Shown here: in pieces, positions 52,775 through 61,339 of the stretch
Layout of the letters: each line of letters begins with the position of its first letter
Numbering within the stretch: the stretch's first letter is position 1
NCBI GenBank assembly: GCA_900111695.1
Contig: FOHD01000005.1
Location: forward strand, 62,001-126,000
Source: Olsenella sp. KH3B4
Lineage (GTDB): Bacteria; Actinomycetota; Coriobacteriia; Coriobacteriales; Atopobiaceae
Reading direction: 5' to 3'
Length of the DNA: 64,000 nt
Made by a program: the position numbers and the translations under genes
Notes under the pieces: generated by a model
The model's input: the letters and a program-made list of their open reading frames with translations, nothing else
Database searches by the model: none
Told to the model about the DNA's origin: nothing

Positions 52775-53785
52775 TTAAAGCATACGTGGGTCGAAGGCGT
52801 CCTCAAGGGCATCTGCGATGACGTACAGCGACCAAGTAATTACAAAGATAAGGATGGTCGGTTCAATCATTTCGTAGGGATAGAGCAACATGTTCGTCCG
52901 CGCATTATTAATAAGCGTTCCCAACGACGCCATCGGTACAGAGACACCCATTCCAATAAACGAGAGGAAGGCCTCGCTGAATATGGCATCCTTCACGAGC
53001 TGTGTTACCTCGACCACGATGAGCGAGAGGCTATTGGGGAGCAGGTGATGCCAGACAACAGAGGGGCCTTTGGCGCCCATCGAGCGTGCTGACATGGCAT
53101 AGCCCTCGTTCTTAAGTTGCAGAACTGAGCTGCGAACGATGCGTGCAAGCCCCGTCCAGTAGAGCAAGGAGAAAGCGATTAGGATACAGAACATGCCACT
53201 CCCCGCCTGGGTAATGAATGAATCGGGAAGTCCCTCAAAGAGAGTATCAATGGGAGACTTCAGGGTAATCGCCATGAGGAGTACGACGAGCTGGGCTGGC
53301 AGTGAGTCAACTATTTCGACGATGCGCATAAGAACCAAGTCCACCCGGCCTCCGCAGTAGCCAGCAAGTGAACCATACGCGCATCCGATTACAAGGACCG
53401 CAGCTGCGGTAATGAGACCAACCGACAGGGAGATGCGAACACCGTACATGCATCGTACGAGCATATCCCGCCCCATCTCATCGGTACCAAAGAGATGGGT
53501 AGCACAAGGGGCGAGTTTCTCCTCTCCACGGAATACTTGGTCGTAACTTGCAGACTGCGTAAGCGGCCCGAGGAAGCCAAAGATTGCGACGACCACCAGG
53601 AGAATAAGCGCGAACACAGCGACTTTATTCGAGCAAAAGACGCGTATGCGGCGGCGAGCTATGGACTCCTCAACCGGAATCTCTGAGCCAACGTTCACTC
53701 CAAGGGGCACCGGATCGAAGTCATCTGGGAGAAGCTCTATCCCGGCGACGGATGCCGGACGAACGGCTTTAGTATCCGACTGCAT
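52775..53785 (-). CDS. peptide ABC importer permease (OppC/DppC type)
   Basis: A 336-residue permease. About 45 cytoplasmic residues precede the first helix (VAVFALILLVVVAIFGFLG); six helices in all. The EAA loop that meets the ATPases reads MSARSMGAKGPSVVWHHLLPN. It pairs with the OppB-type permease three bases upstream. Confidence 0.92.
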   Translation of the reverse strand: MQSDTKAVRPASVAGIELLPDDFDPVPLGVNVGSEIPVEESIARRRIRVFCSNKVAVFALILLVVVAIFGFLGPLTQSASYDQVFRGEEKLAPCATHLFGTDEMGRDMLVRCMYGVRISLSVGLITAAAVLVIGCAYGSLAGYCGGRVDLVLMRIVEIVDSLPAQLVVLLMAITLKSPIDTLFEGLPDSFITQAGSGMFCILIAFSLLYWTGLARIVRSSVLQLKNEGYAMSARSMGAKGPSVVWHHLLPNSLSLIVVEVTQLVKDAIFSEAFLSFIGMGVSVPMASLGTLINNARTNMLLYPYEMIEPTILIFVITWSLYVIADALEDAFDPRML

Positions 53786-53788
53786 GGT

Positions 53789-54715
53789 TTACTCCTCATC
53801 CAGCTTGATTCGCGGATCGATGACGCAGTACACGATGTCGACCAGGAGAAGAATCACAATGATGAATGCGGTATAGAAGATGGTAGTTCCCATGATCACG
53901 GGGTAATCGCGTTGTGAGATGCATTTGACCAGATAGGATCCAAGCCCAGGTATGGAGAAGACCGTCTCCACCACGAGATTGCCCACCAGGATTCCGGCTG
54001 CAAGCGGCCCCAGAGTAGTCACAATGGGGATGGCGGCATTGCGCAGGGCGTGCTTAAAGAGAATCACCTTGGTCCTCATGCCCTTTGCCTTGAGAAAGCG
54101 AGTGAAATCCTGCGAGAGTACATCAAGGAGCGATGCACGCGTAATGCGGGAGAGAATCGCGCTTGGGCCTGCGGAGAGCGCCAACACTGGCAGAACATAT
54201 CCCTGCCAGCTTGTAAGGCCAGAGGTCGGAAGCGCATGGAGAACCATTCCAAATACGTACAGCAGGATAACCGCTAGAACAAAGCCAGGAAGCGAGGAGA
54301 AAAGACTTGAGAGAGACGTAATGACACGATCCATCGCGCTTCCACGACGATAAGCAGCAAGGATGCCGAGTGGAATGCCAATGAGACAGCTGAGGATAAT
54401 GGCAATAATCCCTACGCTGAAGGAAACGGGAAACTTGTCGGCAATGATGTCGTTAACCGAATAGCCAACGTTCACGATAGAGGTGCCGAGATCACCATGG
54501 ATTAGCCTGCCAAGGTAGTTAACGTACTGAACCGGAACGGGCTGGTCAAGGCCATACTTTGCCATAATGAGCGCCTGCGCCTGTTCGGAAAGCTTATCAG
54601 AAGTGAAAGGACCTCCCGGAACCATGTTCATGAGGAAGAATGTGAGCGTGGCAACGACAAAGATTGTCAGTACCCCGAAGCCAACTCGTTTTGCTATGTA
54701 CTTGATCATGTCCAT
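53789..54715 (-). CDS. peptide ABC importer permease (OppB/DppB type)
   Basis: A 308-residue permease with six helices. The N-terminal helix (VGFGVLTIFVVATLTFFLM) and the following MVPGGPF motif are characteristic of OppB/DppB proteins. The EAA loop reads FLKAKGMRTKVILFKHALRNAAIPI. It is the first gene of the large operon; upstream lies 150 bases with a sequence related to the palindrome in front of the malY-type gene. Confidence 0.92.
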   Translation of the reverse strand: MDMIKYIAKRVGFGVLTIFVVATLTFFLMNMVPGGPFTSDKLSEQAQALIMAKYGLDQPVPVQYVNYLGRLIHGDLGTSIVNVGYSVNDIIADKFPVSFSVGIIAIILSCLIGIPLGILAAYRRGSAMDRVITSLSSLFSSLPGFVLAVILLYVFGMVLHALPTSGLTSWQGYVLPVLALSAGPSAILSRITRASLLDVLSQDFTRFLKAKGMRTKVILFKHALRNAAIPIVTTLGPLAAGILVGNLVVETVFSIPGLGSYLVKCISQRDYPVIMGTTIFYTAFIIVILLLVDIVYCVIDPRIKLDEE

Positions 54716-54779
54716 CCCCCTTAACGGGCCTGACCATGCTGTTCAGAAAGAATGTGCACCTTTCATTACAAATAATTGG

Positions 54780-54791
54780 ACTATTTATCCA
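54780..54791 (+). promoter_or_regulatory. half-site matching the malY palindrome, upstream of the permease operon
   Basis: ACTATTTATCCA matches ACTATTTGTCCA of the 15-bp palindrome arm at 56736-56750 in 11 of 12 positions. It lies 65 bases before the permease start. Only one arm is conserved. Confidence 0.4.
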
Positions 54792-54865
54792 TCTCTTAAA
54801 CAATCTTTCTAAGTACGAAACAAGCGGTGGCTGGCTGGTTGTCTTGTCGATTAATGGCTCGGAGC

Positions 54866-55534
54866 CTAGGAAAGTTCCTTAAGGTAGTTGTAGATAGTGC
54901 TCTTCGAGACGCCCATCCGTGCAGCAAGCATTGCGGCTGAACGTTGGTACTCGAAAAAGCCTCTCTGCTCGAGCAGTCTCACAAGCTCTACCCGGTCAGT
55001 CTTAGAGAGGGCCTCAACCGGTTTGCCCAGACGTTGCAAACAATCGTCGACAAGGGCATCCGCATCCTCAGAGACCTGCGAAGTGCTGTGATAGAGAGTG
55101 TCCCTGAGCTCTCCGCCGACCTTGACCATCCCGGCAAGCAGGTCCGCGGCGCGAGTCAGCTCCGTTACGTCTACGTTGACACCTATGGCCATTACGTAGC
55201 CGTCCCCCCTGATAAGCCACGTGGATGACTTGACGAGTCTTCCGTCAGCGGTGTGGACCGCCTCGCAGTTAATGTCCAAAAACGGATCGAAGTCCTGATC
55301 GCCATCATCGTATGTCGTGTCAACACCGTAGATGGAAAGCGTTGAACCCACCTGGCGTCCAGAAATCTGTCCATTGTAGATTGAAAGCACGGTGAAGGTT
55401 TTCCCGATGACCTCCTGGACGAGCGTTTCGCACGAAGAGCCCATGACGAGGGCAATGCCACACGCAAGTCTGTCAAGCATCTCGAATGCTTCGCCGCGGG
55501 TCATGTGCGTGTACTGCAAGCCTTCATGTGACAT
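54866..55534 (-). CDS. YheO-type PAS/HTH transcriptional regulator
   Basis: A 222-residue protein. The N-terminal ~125 residues form a PAS-like sensor domain of the YheO family (GIALVMGSSCETLVQEVIG, then LIRGDGYVMAIGVNVDVT). The C-terminal HTH reads QRSAAMLAARMGVSKSTIYNYLKEL. It overlaps nothing but starts 2 bases after the malY-type stop codon, so the two form an operon. Family members often control transport and catabolic genes, so I infer control of this cluster. Confidence 0.88.
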   Translation of the reverse strand: MSHEGLQYTHMTRGEAFEMLDRLACGIALVMGSSCETLVQEVIGKTFTVLSIYNGQISGRQVGSTLSIYGVDTTYDDGDQDFDPFLDINCEAVHTADGRLVKSSTWLIRGDGYVMAIGVNVDVTELTRAADLLAGMVKVGGELRDTLYHSTSQVSEDADALVDDCLQRLGKPVEALSKTDRVELVRLLEQRGFFEYQRSAAMLAARMGVSKSTIYNYLKELS

Positions 55535-55536
55535 GG

Positions 55537-56724
55537 CTACCCCTTTTTACGAAATCCACAGCAAGACACGGCGGCCTTCAAACGCTCCATGGCTTCACAC
55601 GTCTGCTGGTGTCGACCGGAGATGTTAATTCTGCTATAGCGTTCAAGATGCCTGCCGTATTCTGACCCCTGCTCCACTTCCAGTAGCGCCTTGCGCTCGA
55701 AGAAGGAATTGAGCTCCTCTCCCTCAAGCGAAATTCCATCCCAGCGCACCCAGCATACGTAGGTCCCTTCGGTCGGATAGACATATCCCAAACCCCCGTC
55801 CTCGATTGCTGAGGCAATAATCCTGCGGTTTTCCCCCATGTATGAGACGCATTCGCGGAGCCACGCAAGTCCCTCGGGAGTGTAGGCAGCCATAAGCGCC
55901 TGGCGCCCAAATGGGTCGATGCTGCCAAAGTGGTCGCGGGTACGTTGTGCCTCGAAACGCTCGCGAAGAGCATCATCCGGAACGATTGCGTTGGCAAAAT
56001 TGAGGCCGGTGCACGAGAACGACTTTCCGATTGACGTGAGGACGATGGCATTATTACGCCCAGGGCCAAGCGACGCATAAGGGACCGTTTCGTGTCTTTG
56101 GAAGGTAACCTCTGCAAAAATCTCATCGGATACGACAATTGTCCCGTACCTGCGCGAGAGCTCCGAAACGGACATTAACTCGTCGCGTGTCCAGACGCGT
56201 CCAACCGGATTTGCGGGATTGCAGATGACGAGCAGCTTGTTATGCTCATCTGCCATCAGCCGCTCAAGACCGGCAAGGTCCATCCGGTAGTATCCGTTCT
56301 CCTCGATAAGAGGATTGTAGACGGTCTTGAGGCCAAGCCGAGTCGCTGCCTGCTCGTAACGATAGTAGACAGGCGGCTGAACAATCATTGAATCCTGCGG
56401 TCCGAGTAGCATTCGCAAGCAGGTTGCAACGGAGAAAATCGTCCCTAGTGTAGGAACAACCCATGCGCCATCAATCTCCCAGTTGCGAGCGTTGGCCATC
56501 CACCACTCGATGCGATCGCGGTAGCCATCAATGGGCCATGTGAACGCATAGTAACCATTCTCGGCGTATTCAACTAGAGCCCTCCGTATGCAGGGGGCAG
56601 TTTTGAAATCGAATTCCGCTCCACCCATACTTGCAACTCCAGCGGAGCGAATGTTTATTGGGGTAAGCTCCTCTTGAAGGCTTCCCAGACCATCGCGCGA
56701 CACCTCTTCGGCCACAAACCCCAT
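55537..56724 (-). CDS. MalY/PatB-type aminotransferase (C-S beta-lyase)
   Basis: A 395-residue PLP enzyme of fold type I. The Schiff-base lysine is in TSIGKSFSCTGLN (about 230) and the PLP tyrosine and aspartate region in VSDEIFAEVTF. The phrase YYAFTWPIDGYRDRIEWW near residue 60 is the MalY/PatB hallmark. These enzymes cleave cystathionine, cystine or related thioethers to pyruvate, ammonia and a thiol. It is the first gene of the block on the minus strand, preceded by a perfect 15-bp inverted repeat, and probably supplies pyruvate to the downstream dehydrogenase. Confidence 0.9.
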   Translation of the reverse strand: MGFVAEEVSRDGLGSLQEELTPINIRSAGVASMGGAEFDFKTAPCIRRALVEYAENGYYAFTWPIDGYRDRIEWWMANARNWEIDGAWVVPTLGTIFSVATCLRMLLGPQDSMIVQPPVYYRYEQAATRLGLKTVYNPLIEENGYYRMDLAGLERLMADEHNKLLVICNPANPVGRVWTRDELMSVSELSRRYGTIVVSDEIFAEVTFQRHETVPYASLGPGRNNAIVLTSIGKSFSCTGLNFANAIVPDDALRERFEAQRTRDHFGSIDPFGRQALMAAYTPEGLAWLRECVSYMGENRRIIASAIEDGGLGYVYPTEGTYVCWVRWDGISLEGEELNSFFERKALLEVEQGSEYGRHLERYSRINISGRHQQTCEAMERLKAAVSCCGFRKKG

Positions 56725-56735
56725 AATGTCACCTT

Positions 56736-56770
56736 TTTACTATTTGTCCAACTGATGGACAAATAGTAAA
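56736..56770. promoter_or_regulatory. perfect 15-bp inverted repeat before the malY-type gene
   Basis: TTTACTATTTGTCCA (56736-56750) and TGGACAAATAGTAAA (56756-56770) are perfect inverted repeats with spacer ACTGA. It ends 11 bases before the start codon and adjoins the AAGGTGA ribosome binding site. It is either an operator or an RNA hairpin controlling the ribosome binding site; no T-run follows. Confidence 0.8.
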
Positions 56771-56951
56771 CTTGCTCCGCATTGAGTGGGTTTCCAAAAG
56801 GTATCCAAATGGCTGCTTGAACATATGCGTCGAGTGAAACCATTTGTGCTTCGAACCGACACCCTGGCGGTATTCCGCTCGCTCCCCGGGTCCCCAATCC
56901 ACCGTCGCTGACGCCGCCATGACCACCGCCAACACCACTGGCGCCGCCGAG

Positions 56952-57052
56952 AAAACTGCGGCTTAGTTGCAGTCCGCAAGAGGAGCTGCCGAGAAGAACC
57001 GCAGGTAGACGGCCTGCGGCCCTTCTCGGCACTGCAATTAAACCGCAGTTTT
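56952..57052 (+). repeat. REPIN-like palindromic element, copy D (right edge of AT-richer block)
   Basis: About 90% identical to copy C by eye and in the same orientation. Its first 22 bases are identical to copy C. The right arm ACTGCAATTAAACCGCAGTTTT keeps pairing with one wobble and one mismatch. The apical stem CCGCAGG/CCTGCGG and inner stem GCCGAGAAG/CTTCTCGGC are both intact. High-GC sequence resumes beyond it. Confidence 0.9.
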
Positions 57053-57086
57053 GCCGCCCGCAACCGTGGCCAGCGGCCCTGCACAG

Positions 57087-57743
57087 TCAGCGGCCCTGCG
57101 CCTGACCCAGCTTGACCTCGTACGCACAGGCGATGATCTCCGCGCAGCCCTCGCGCCCAAACTCCGACCTGCTCACCACCAGGTCCTTCCCGGTATGGAG
57201 GCCCCACCTACCGCCGGAGTAGTGTGCATAGAACTCCTCGCGCTCCCGCTGCTTGCGGTGGACAAGCCGCCAGCCTTCGCGCTCTGATAGCCCGCGCTTC
57301 TCGCTCACGATTCGCACTCGATCAGCCATGGGGGCCGTCACCAGCACTTTTATGAGATTGGGATTGCCGCGCAGAATGTAGTCCGAGAGACGCCCCTCAA
57401 TGATGCAGCTGCGCGTGAGTCCCAGGTCCAAGATCACCTGACGCATGGCGGTGAAGAGTTTGTCGGAGTCGATGTCCTTTCCCAGCGGCACGTAAGGCAG
57501 AAGCGCCAACGGCCGCCCCTGGACCTTCTCGTCATAGGCCGCCAGCTGGTCCTCGGTGAAGCCCGTGCGAAGGGCAGCGCGCACGAGAAGTTCGTTGTCA
57601 TAGAGGGGAATCCCCAGCTTAACCGAGAGGAGCTTACCCACCTCGTGGCCCTCGGCGCCATAGTCGCGAGAGATGGAGACCACCACGGGGCAGTCTTGCC
57701 GCGCAGTCGCCTCGGCGTCCGTTGCATCGCGTGTCTCAGCCAT
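57087..57743 (-). CDS. cytidylate-kinase-like family protein
   Basis: A 218-residue protein of the cytidylate kinase-like (AAA_26-type) group. It opens with VVSISRDYGAEGHEVGKLLS, where a shortened P-loop replaces GxxxxGK, then LGIPLYDNELL and RSCIIEGRLSDYILRG, and a basic lid (REREEFYAHY). Actual substrate is unknown. The ATG lies behind GGAGGGAGCATCGG, 14 bases after the amino-acid permease gene, so it belongs to that operon; its role there is unclear. Confidence 0.85.
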   Translation of the reverse strand: MAETRDATDAEATARQDCPVVVSISRDYGAEGHEVGKLLSVKLGIPLYDNELLVRAALRTGFTEDQLAAYDEKVQGRPLALLPYVPLGKDIDSDKLFTAMRQVILDLGLTRSCIIEGRLSDYILRGNPNLIKVLVTAPMADRVRIVSEKRGLSEREGWRLVHRKQREREEFYAHYSGGRWGLHTGKDLVVSRSEFGREGCAEIIACAYEVKLGQAQGR

Positions 57744-57757
57744 TCCGATGCTCCCTC

Positions 57758-58405
57758 CTAGGCCGCCACAAGTCGCCGCTGATACGCGCGGACGGCAAGC
57801 GAGATGCAGAAGTTGAGGACAAAGTACGTCAGGAACACAAAGCCGTAGAGCAGCAGAATCTGTGGCAGGGTCACCGCCTGCCCCATGACCACGGCAGAGT
57901 TGCGCATGAACTCGTGAACGTCAATGCCGCGCAGGTACGAGGTGTCCTTGATGACCGTTGTGCACTGGCTGAAGAGCGCGGGCACAATGTGTCGGAACGC
58001 CTGTGGCAACACGATGTGCCACATCATCCCAAAGAACCCAAAGCCCTGGCTGCGCGCGGCCTCGAACTGCCCGCGCGGGATGGCGTTGAGGCCGCCTCGC
58101 ACAATCTCGGCCATGACTGCCGAGGTGAACGTCGTGAAGACAGCGATGGAGATGGCCACACCACTGCCCTTGAGCGTGAAGCGAAAGATGAGAATCCACA
58201 GCAGGTTGGGCGTGCAGCGGAACAGCTCGATGTAGGCGCTCACAACCCATGCGAGCGGGCGGAGCCTACCGGTGCAGTAGGTCTTCACCAGGGCGAGAAC
58301 CGTGCCCACCAGGATGGAGAGAAGAATCGACGACGCCGCGATGATAATGGTGTTGACGAGGCCCTGAAGCATGAAGGTGACGTTGTCGGCAGTGAAGATC
58401 TCCAT
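57758..58405 (-). CDS. polar amino-acid ABC importer permease
   Basis: A 215-residue permease of the His/Glu/Gln/Arg family with five to six helices. The EAA loop reads AARSQGFGFFGMMWHIVLPQAF. The inner part ELFRCTPNLLWILIF is typical. Three bases separate it from the second permease gene. Confidence 0.93.
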   Translation of the reverse strand: MEIFTADNVTFMLQGLVNTIIIAASSILLSILVGTVLALVKTYCTGRLRPLAWVVSAYIELFRCTPNLLWILIFRFTLKGSGVAISIAVFTTFTSAVMAEIVRGGLNAIPRGQFEAARSQGFGFFGMMWHIVLPQAFRHIVPALFSQCTTVIKDTSYLRGIDVHEFMRNSAVVMGQAVTLPQILLLYGFVFLTYFVLNFCISLAVRAYQRRLVAA

Positions 58406-58408
58406 GGG

Positions 58409-59179
58409 CTACGCCACCTCCCCCTTGGTCGCGCTCGGGGCACCACCGCGCCCGGGCTTCTCGCCACGCTGGCCACCGGCTCGGCCGCCGGGCTCCTTGG
58501 CCCGACGCTCGAGCCAGGTGACGAGCATGGCAAGCGGGAAGCAGATGATGAAGTACATCACGCAGCACAGGATGTATCCCTGCAGGTAGCCCGTCTCGGA
58601 GACAATGACGTCCGCCTGGTACATGAGGTCACCGCCGGCGATAAGGGCGAGCACGGAGGTGTTCTTCACGAGGTTGAGCGCCTGGTTGGCGAGGGGCGGC
58701 AAGATGATGCGAAGCGTCTGCGGCAGGATGATGTAGCGATACGCCTGCACGCGCGAGAAGCCCTGCGACTGAGCCGCTTCCATCTGCCCACGAGGAATGG
58801 CCTCGATGCCGGTGCGGATGACCTCAGCGACGTACGCCGCGTGGTAGAGGCCAACGCCAACGACGCCAAGCACGAACGGGGCGATTCTCGTGATGGTCTG
58901 CGCTCCCGTGATGGCCTTGATCACCTGCGGGCCGGCTGTGTACATAAAGAACACCTGCACCACAACGGGCGTGTTCTGGTAGATTTCCACGTACACGCGG
59001 GCAATGCCGCGCAGGACGCGCGAGCGGGTCGTGGAGAAGGTGCCCAGGATGGTACCAACCACCAACGCCACGACCAGGCCGACAAGCGCCACCTGCAGAG
59101 TGAAGAAGAAGCCCTGCCAGAGCGCGGCGGAATCGGCCAGCGTCACCGACCACCTCCTTGCGCTGAAAAGCCCGTTCAT
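58409..59179 (-). CDS. polar amino-acid ABC importer permease, second subunit
   Basis: A 256-residue permease: first helix LWQGFFFTLQVALVGLVVALVV, motif EIYQNTPVVVQVFFMY, and EAA loop AAQSQGFSRVQAYRYIILPQTL. About 25 polar C-terminal residues (rich in Gly and Arg) extend past the fold. The ATG follows CGAGGAGGGGATAGG. It forms the membrane channel with the downstream permease. Confidence 0.93.
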   Translation of the reverse strand: MNGLFSARRWSVTLADSAALWQGFFFTLQVALVGLVVALVVGTILGTFSTTRSRVLRGIARVYVEIYQNTPVVVQVFFMYTAGPQVIKAITGAQTITRIAPFVLGVVGVGLYHAAYVAEVIRTGIEAIPRGQMEAAQSQGFSRVQAYRYIILPQTLRIILPPLANQALNLVKNTSVLALIAGGDLMYQADVIVSETGYLQGYILCCVMYFIICFPLAMLVTWLERRAKEPGGRAGGQRGEKPGRGGAPSATKGEVA

Positions 59180-59218
59180 CCCTATCCCCTCCTCGTCACC
59201 TCTCGTGCGCTGGCACCA

Positions 59219-60121
59219 CTAGGCGCTCTGAAGCCCGTTCGCCTCGAGGAGCTTGTCCAGCTCGCCGTTGTCCTTGTACTCGTCGATGAGGTCGTTGACC
59301 AGCTTGGTGAGCTCCGTCGCGTTCTTGTTGGTGGCAACGCCGTACTCCTGGGTGCCAAAGACGATGTCGGGGCAGAGCAGCTCGTTCGTATCGTCCATGT
59401 AGCCGCGCAGGATGGAGCGGTCAACGGAGAAGACGTCAATCGTGTTGGACGAGAGTGCCGCGGACAGCGTGGGGTAGTCGGGGAACTCCTGGAAGGTCAC
59501 GTTGAGGTTCTCCTTGCCCTGGTCCTTGAGCATCTGGGTGAGGGTGTCCTTGGTGGTTGCGCCCTGCGCGATGCCGATGATCTTGCCGTCCAGGTCATCG
59601 AGCGTCTTCATGCCGGAGCTCTTGAGGACCAGCATGCCAATGGAGTCGGTGTAGTACGGGTCGGAGAAGTTCCAGGACTCCTTGCGCTCGTCGGTGATGG
59701 TGTAGGTGGCCGCCACCACGTCGAGTTCGCCGGAGTCGAGCATGGGGCCACGGGTCTTGGCGGTCACGCCCGTGAACTCGACCTTCTTGTTGGACTTTGC
59801 CTCGTCGGCCGTGATGTCGAAGATCTTGCCGGCGATGGCGTAGCAGAGGTCGACCTCAAGGCCGGTGTAGGTGCCGGCGGAGGGGTCGTCGTAGCCAAAG
59901 CCGGGGACATCGGTCTTGATGCCGCACTTGAGCGCGCTGCGGTCGACGATGGACTGAACGCCCGGGTCGCTGGTGACGGAGTTCTCCTCGGAGCCCGCCG
60001 ACGCGGTCGAGGTGGAGCCGGAGTCGTCCGCGTCATCTGCGCAGCCGGCAAGGCCAAGGGAGAGAAGTGCTGCGGAACCAAGGGATGCGGTAAGGAACGA
60101 CCTGCGGGATAGCGTGGACAT
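59219..60121 (-). CDS. polar amino-acid binding lipoprotein
   Basis: A 300-residue family 3 solute-binding protein. A signal with twin arginines (SRRSFLTASLGSAALLSLGLAGC) ends in a lipobox Cys, so it is a lipoprotein. The mature domain includes LKCGIKTDVPGFGYDD, YTGLEVDLCYAIAGKI, and ERKESWNFSDPYYTD, hallmarks of glutamine/arginine-type receptors. Start at 60121 behind GAGGAGAG; the frame upstream is not real. Specificity is not decided. Confidence 0.93.
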   Translation of the reverse strand: MSTLSRRSFLTASLGSAALLSLGLAGCADDADDSGSTSTASAGSEENSVTSDPGVQSIVDRSALKCGIKTDVPGFGYDDPSAGTYTGLEVDLCYAIAGKIFDITADEAKSNKKVEFTGVTAKTRGPMLDSGELDVVAATYTITDERKESWNFSDPYYTDSIGMLVLKSSGMKTLDDLDGKIIGIAQGATTKDTLTQMLKDQGKENLNVTFQEFPDYPTLSAALSSNTIDVFSVDRSILRGYMDDTNELLCPDIVFGTQEYGVATNKNATELTKLVNDLIDEYKDNGELDKLLEANGLQSA

Positions 60122-60250
60122 GGTGCTCTCCTCTCGTTTGAGTATGTATGGACTCCAGCCGAGGCTGGGTGACGCCGTTTTGTGGGGCGTTTGGCAGACG
60201 CGGCGCGGCGGGGCTGCCGGCTCAGCCGGGGCGGCCACCGCACCGGCCGC

Positions 60251-60982
60251 CTACCGAAGGATCTTGCTGAGAAACTCCCTGCAGCGGGGGTTCTCGGGGT
60301 GCTCGAAGAAGTGGTCGGGCGTGCCTTTCTCGAGAATCTGGCCGTCATCCATGAAGACGACCTCGTCGGCAACCTGGCGGGCAAAGCCCATCTCGTGGGT
60401 CACGCAGACCATCGTGATGTTCTCCTGCGCAAGCTCGACCATCACGTTGAGTACCTCCTGGACCATCTCGGGGTCGAGGGCGGAGGTGGGCTCGTCGAGC
60501 AGCATGATGGGCTGCTTGGTGCAGAGCGCGCGTGCGATGGCCACGCGCTGCTGCTGGCCACCGGAGAGGTTCTGCGGGTACTCGTCAGCCTTCTGGGCAA
60601 GGCCGACGCGCTCGAGGTTCTCCATGGCGGTCTTTCTCGCCTCTTCGCGGCTCTTCTTCTGCAGCTTGATGGGCGCGAGGGTGAGGTTGCCCAGCACGGT
60701 CATGTTGGGATAGAGGTTGAACTGCTGAAAGACCATCGAGGTGTACGTGCGCGTGAGCTGCATGTGGTTCTTGCGCGTGAGGGGAGTGCCGTTGATGATG
60801 ACCTCGCCGGACGTGGGCTCCTCGAGCCGGTTGACACAGCGGATGAGCGTGGACTTGCCCGAGCCGGAGGGGCCAATGACCACGAGCTTCTCGCCTTCAT
60901 GGACGTTGAGGCTCACGTCCTTGAGCACATGGAGGTCGCCAAAGTACTTGTTGAGGTGCTTGATCTCTATCATGTCCGCCAC
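60251..60982 (-). CDS. polar amino-acid ABC importer ATPase
   Basis: A 243-residue ATPase of the GlnQ/ArtP type. Walker [10 protein letters not shown], signature [12 protein letters not shown], Walker [15 protein letters not shown], and switch [16 protein letters not shown]. The start is GTG at 60982 with GGAAGGGGG upstream; an internal ATG three codons on is also possible. First gene of the operon ATPase-binding protein-permease-permease-kinase. Confidence 0.94.
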   Translation of the reverse strand: MADMIEIKHLNKYFGDLHVLKDVSLNVHEGEKLVVIGPSGSGKSTLIRCVNRLEEPTSGEVIINGTPLTRKNHMQLTRTYTSMVFQQFNLYPNMTVLGNLTLAPIKLQKKSREEARKTAMENLERVGLAQKADEYPQNLSGGQQQRVAIARALCTKQPIMLLDEPTSALDPEMVQEVLNVMVELAQENITMVCVTHEMGFARQVADEVVFMDDGQILEKGTPDHFFEHPENPRCREFLSKILR

Positions 60983-61339
60983 GGTCGTCCCCCTTCCGAC
61001 GCTGGAGCAGGCCGGGCGGCTTCCCTGCGCGCCGGCGCCCCTCCCCCTCCGCTCTGGCTAGCGTTGGGTTTGTTGAGCGCAATCCTAAATCCCGCGAGCG
61101 GCTGGATGGCTTCCGTGGGCGGATTGTTTTCTCGGCGAGACGGCACGAAAACAACGCTGCAACGTTACGTAACACTTTGGTAATGGTGGGGCGCAAGGCA
61201 CGCATCCAGACGCCTCCGACCAACCTTGCAGATTCTCGGCTTGCAGATTCCGATCGTTTAGAGCGCCTCAACCAATCGGAATCTGCATGTTTTGTCTCGC
61301 CCAAGGCAAGCAAGCAACCCGAGCCAAGCACCATCAACC
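60983..61339. other. intergenic region with imperfect palindrome
   Basis: No supported gene. GCAGATTCCGAT (61243-61254) pairs with ATCGGAATCTGC (61275-61286), a perfect 12-bp inverted repeat with a 20-base loop. Its left arm follows a partial copy (TTGCAGATTC). Probably a regulatory or repeat element; promoter position for the importer is not clear. Confidence 0.5.

Noticed and set aside
44714..57052. Prophage or conjugative element
   Set aside because: No integrase, structural, relaxase or transposase genes in the block; all genes are metabolic, transport or regulatory.
57722..60112. 796-codon plus-strand frame antisense to the amino-acid importer
   Set aside because: It is the antisense of recognised transporter genes; long antisense frames are expected in high-GC DNA.
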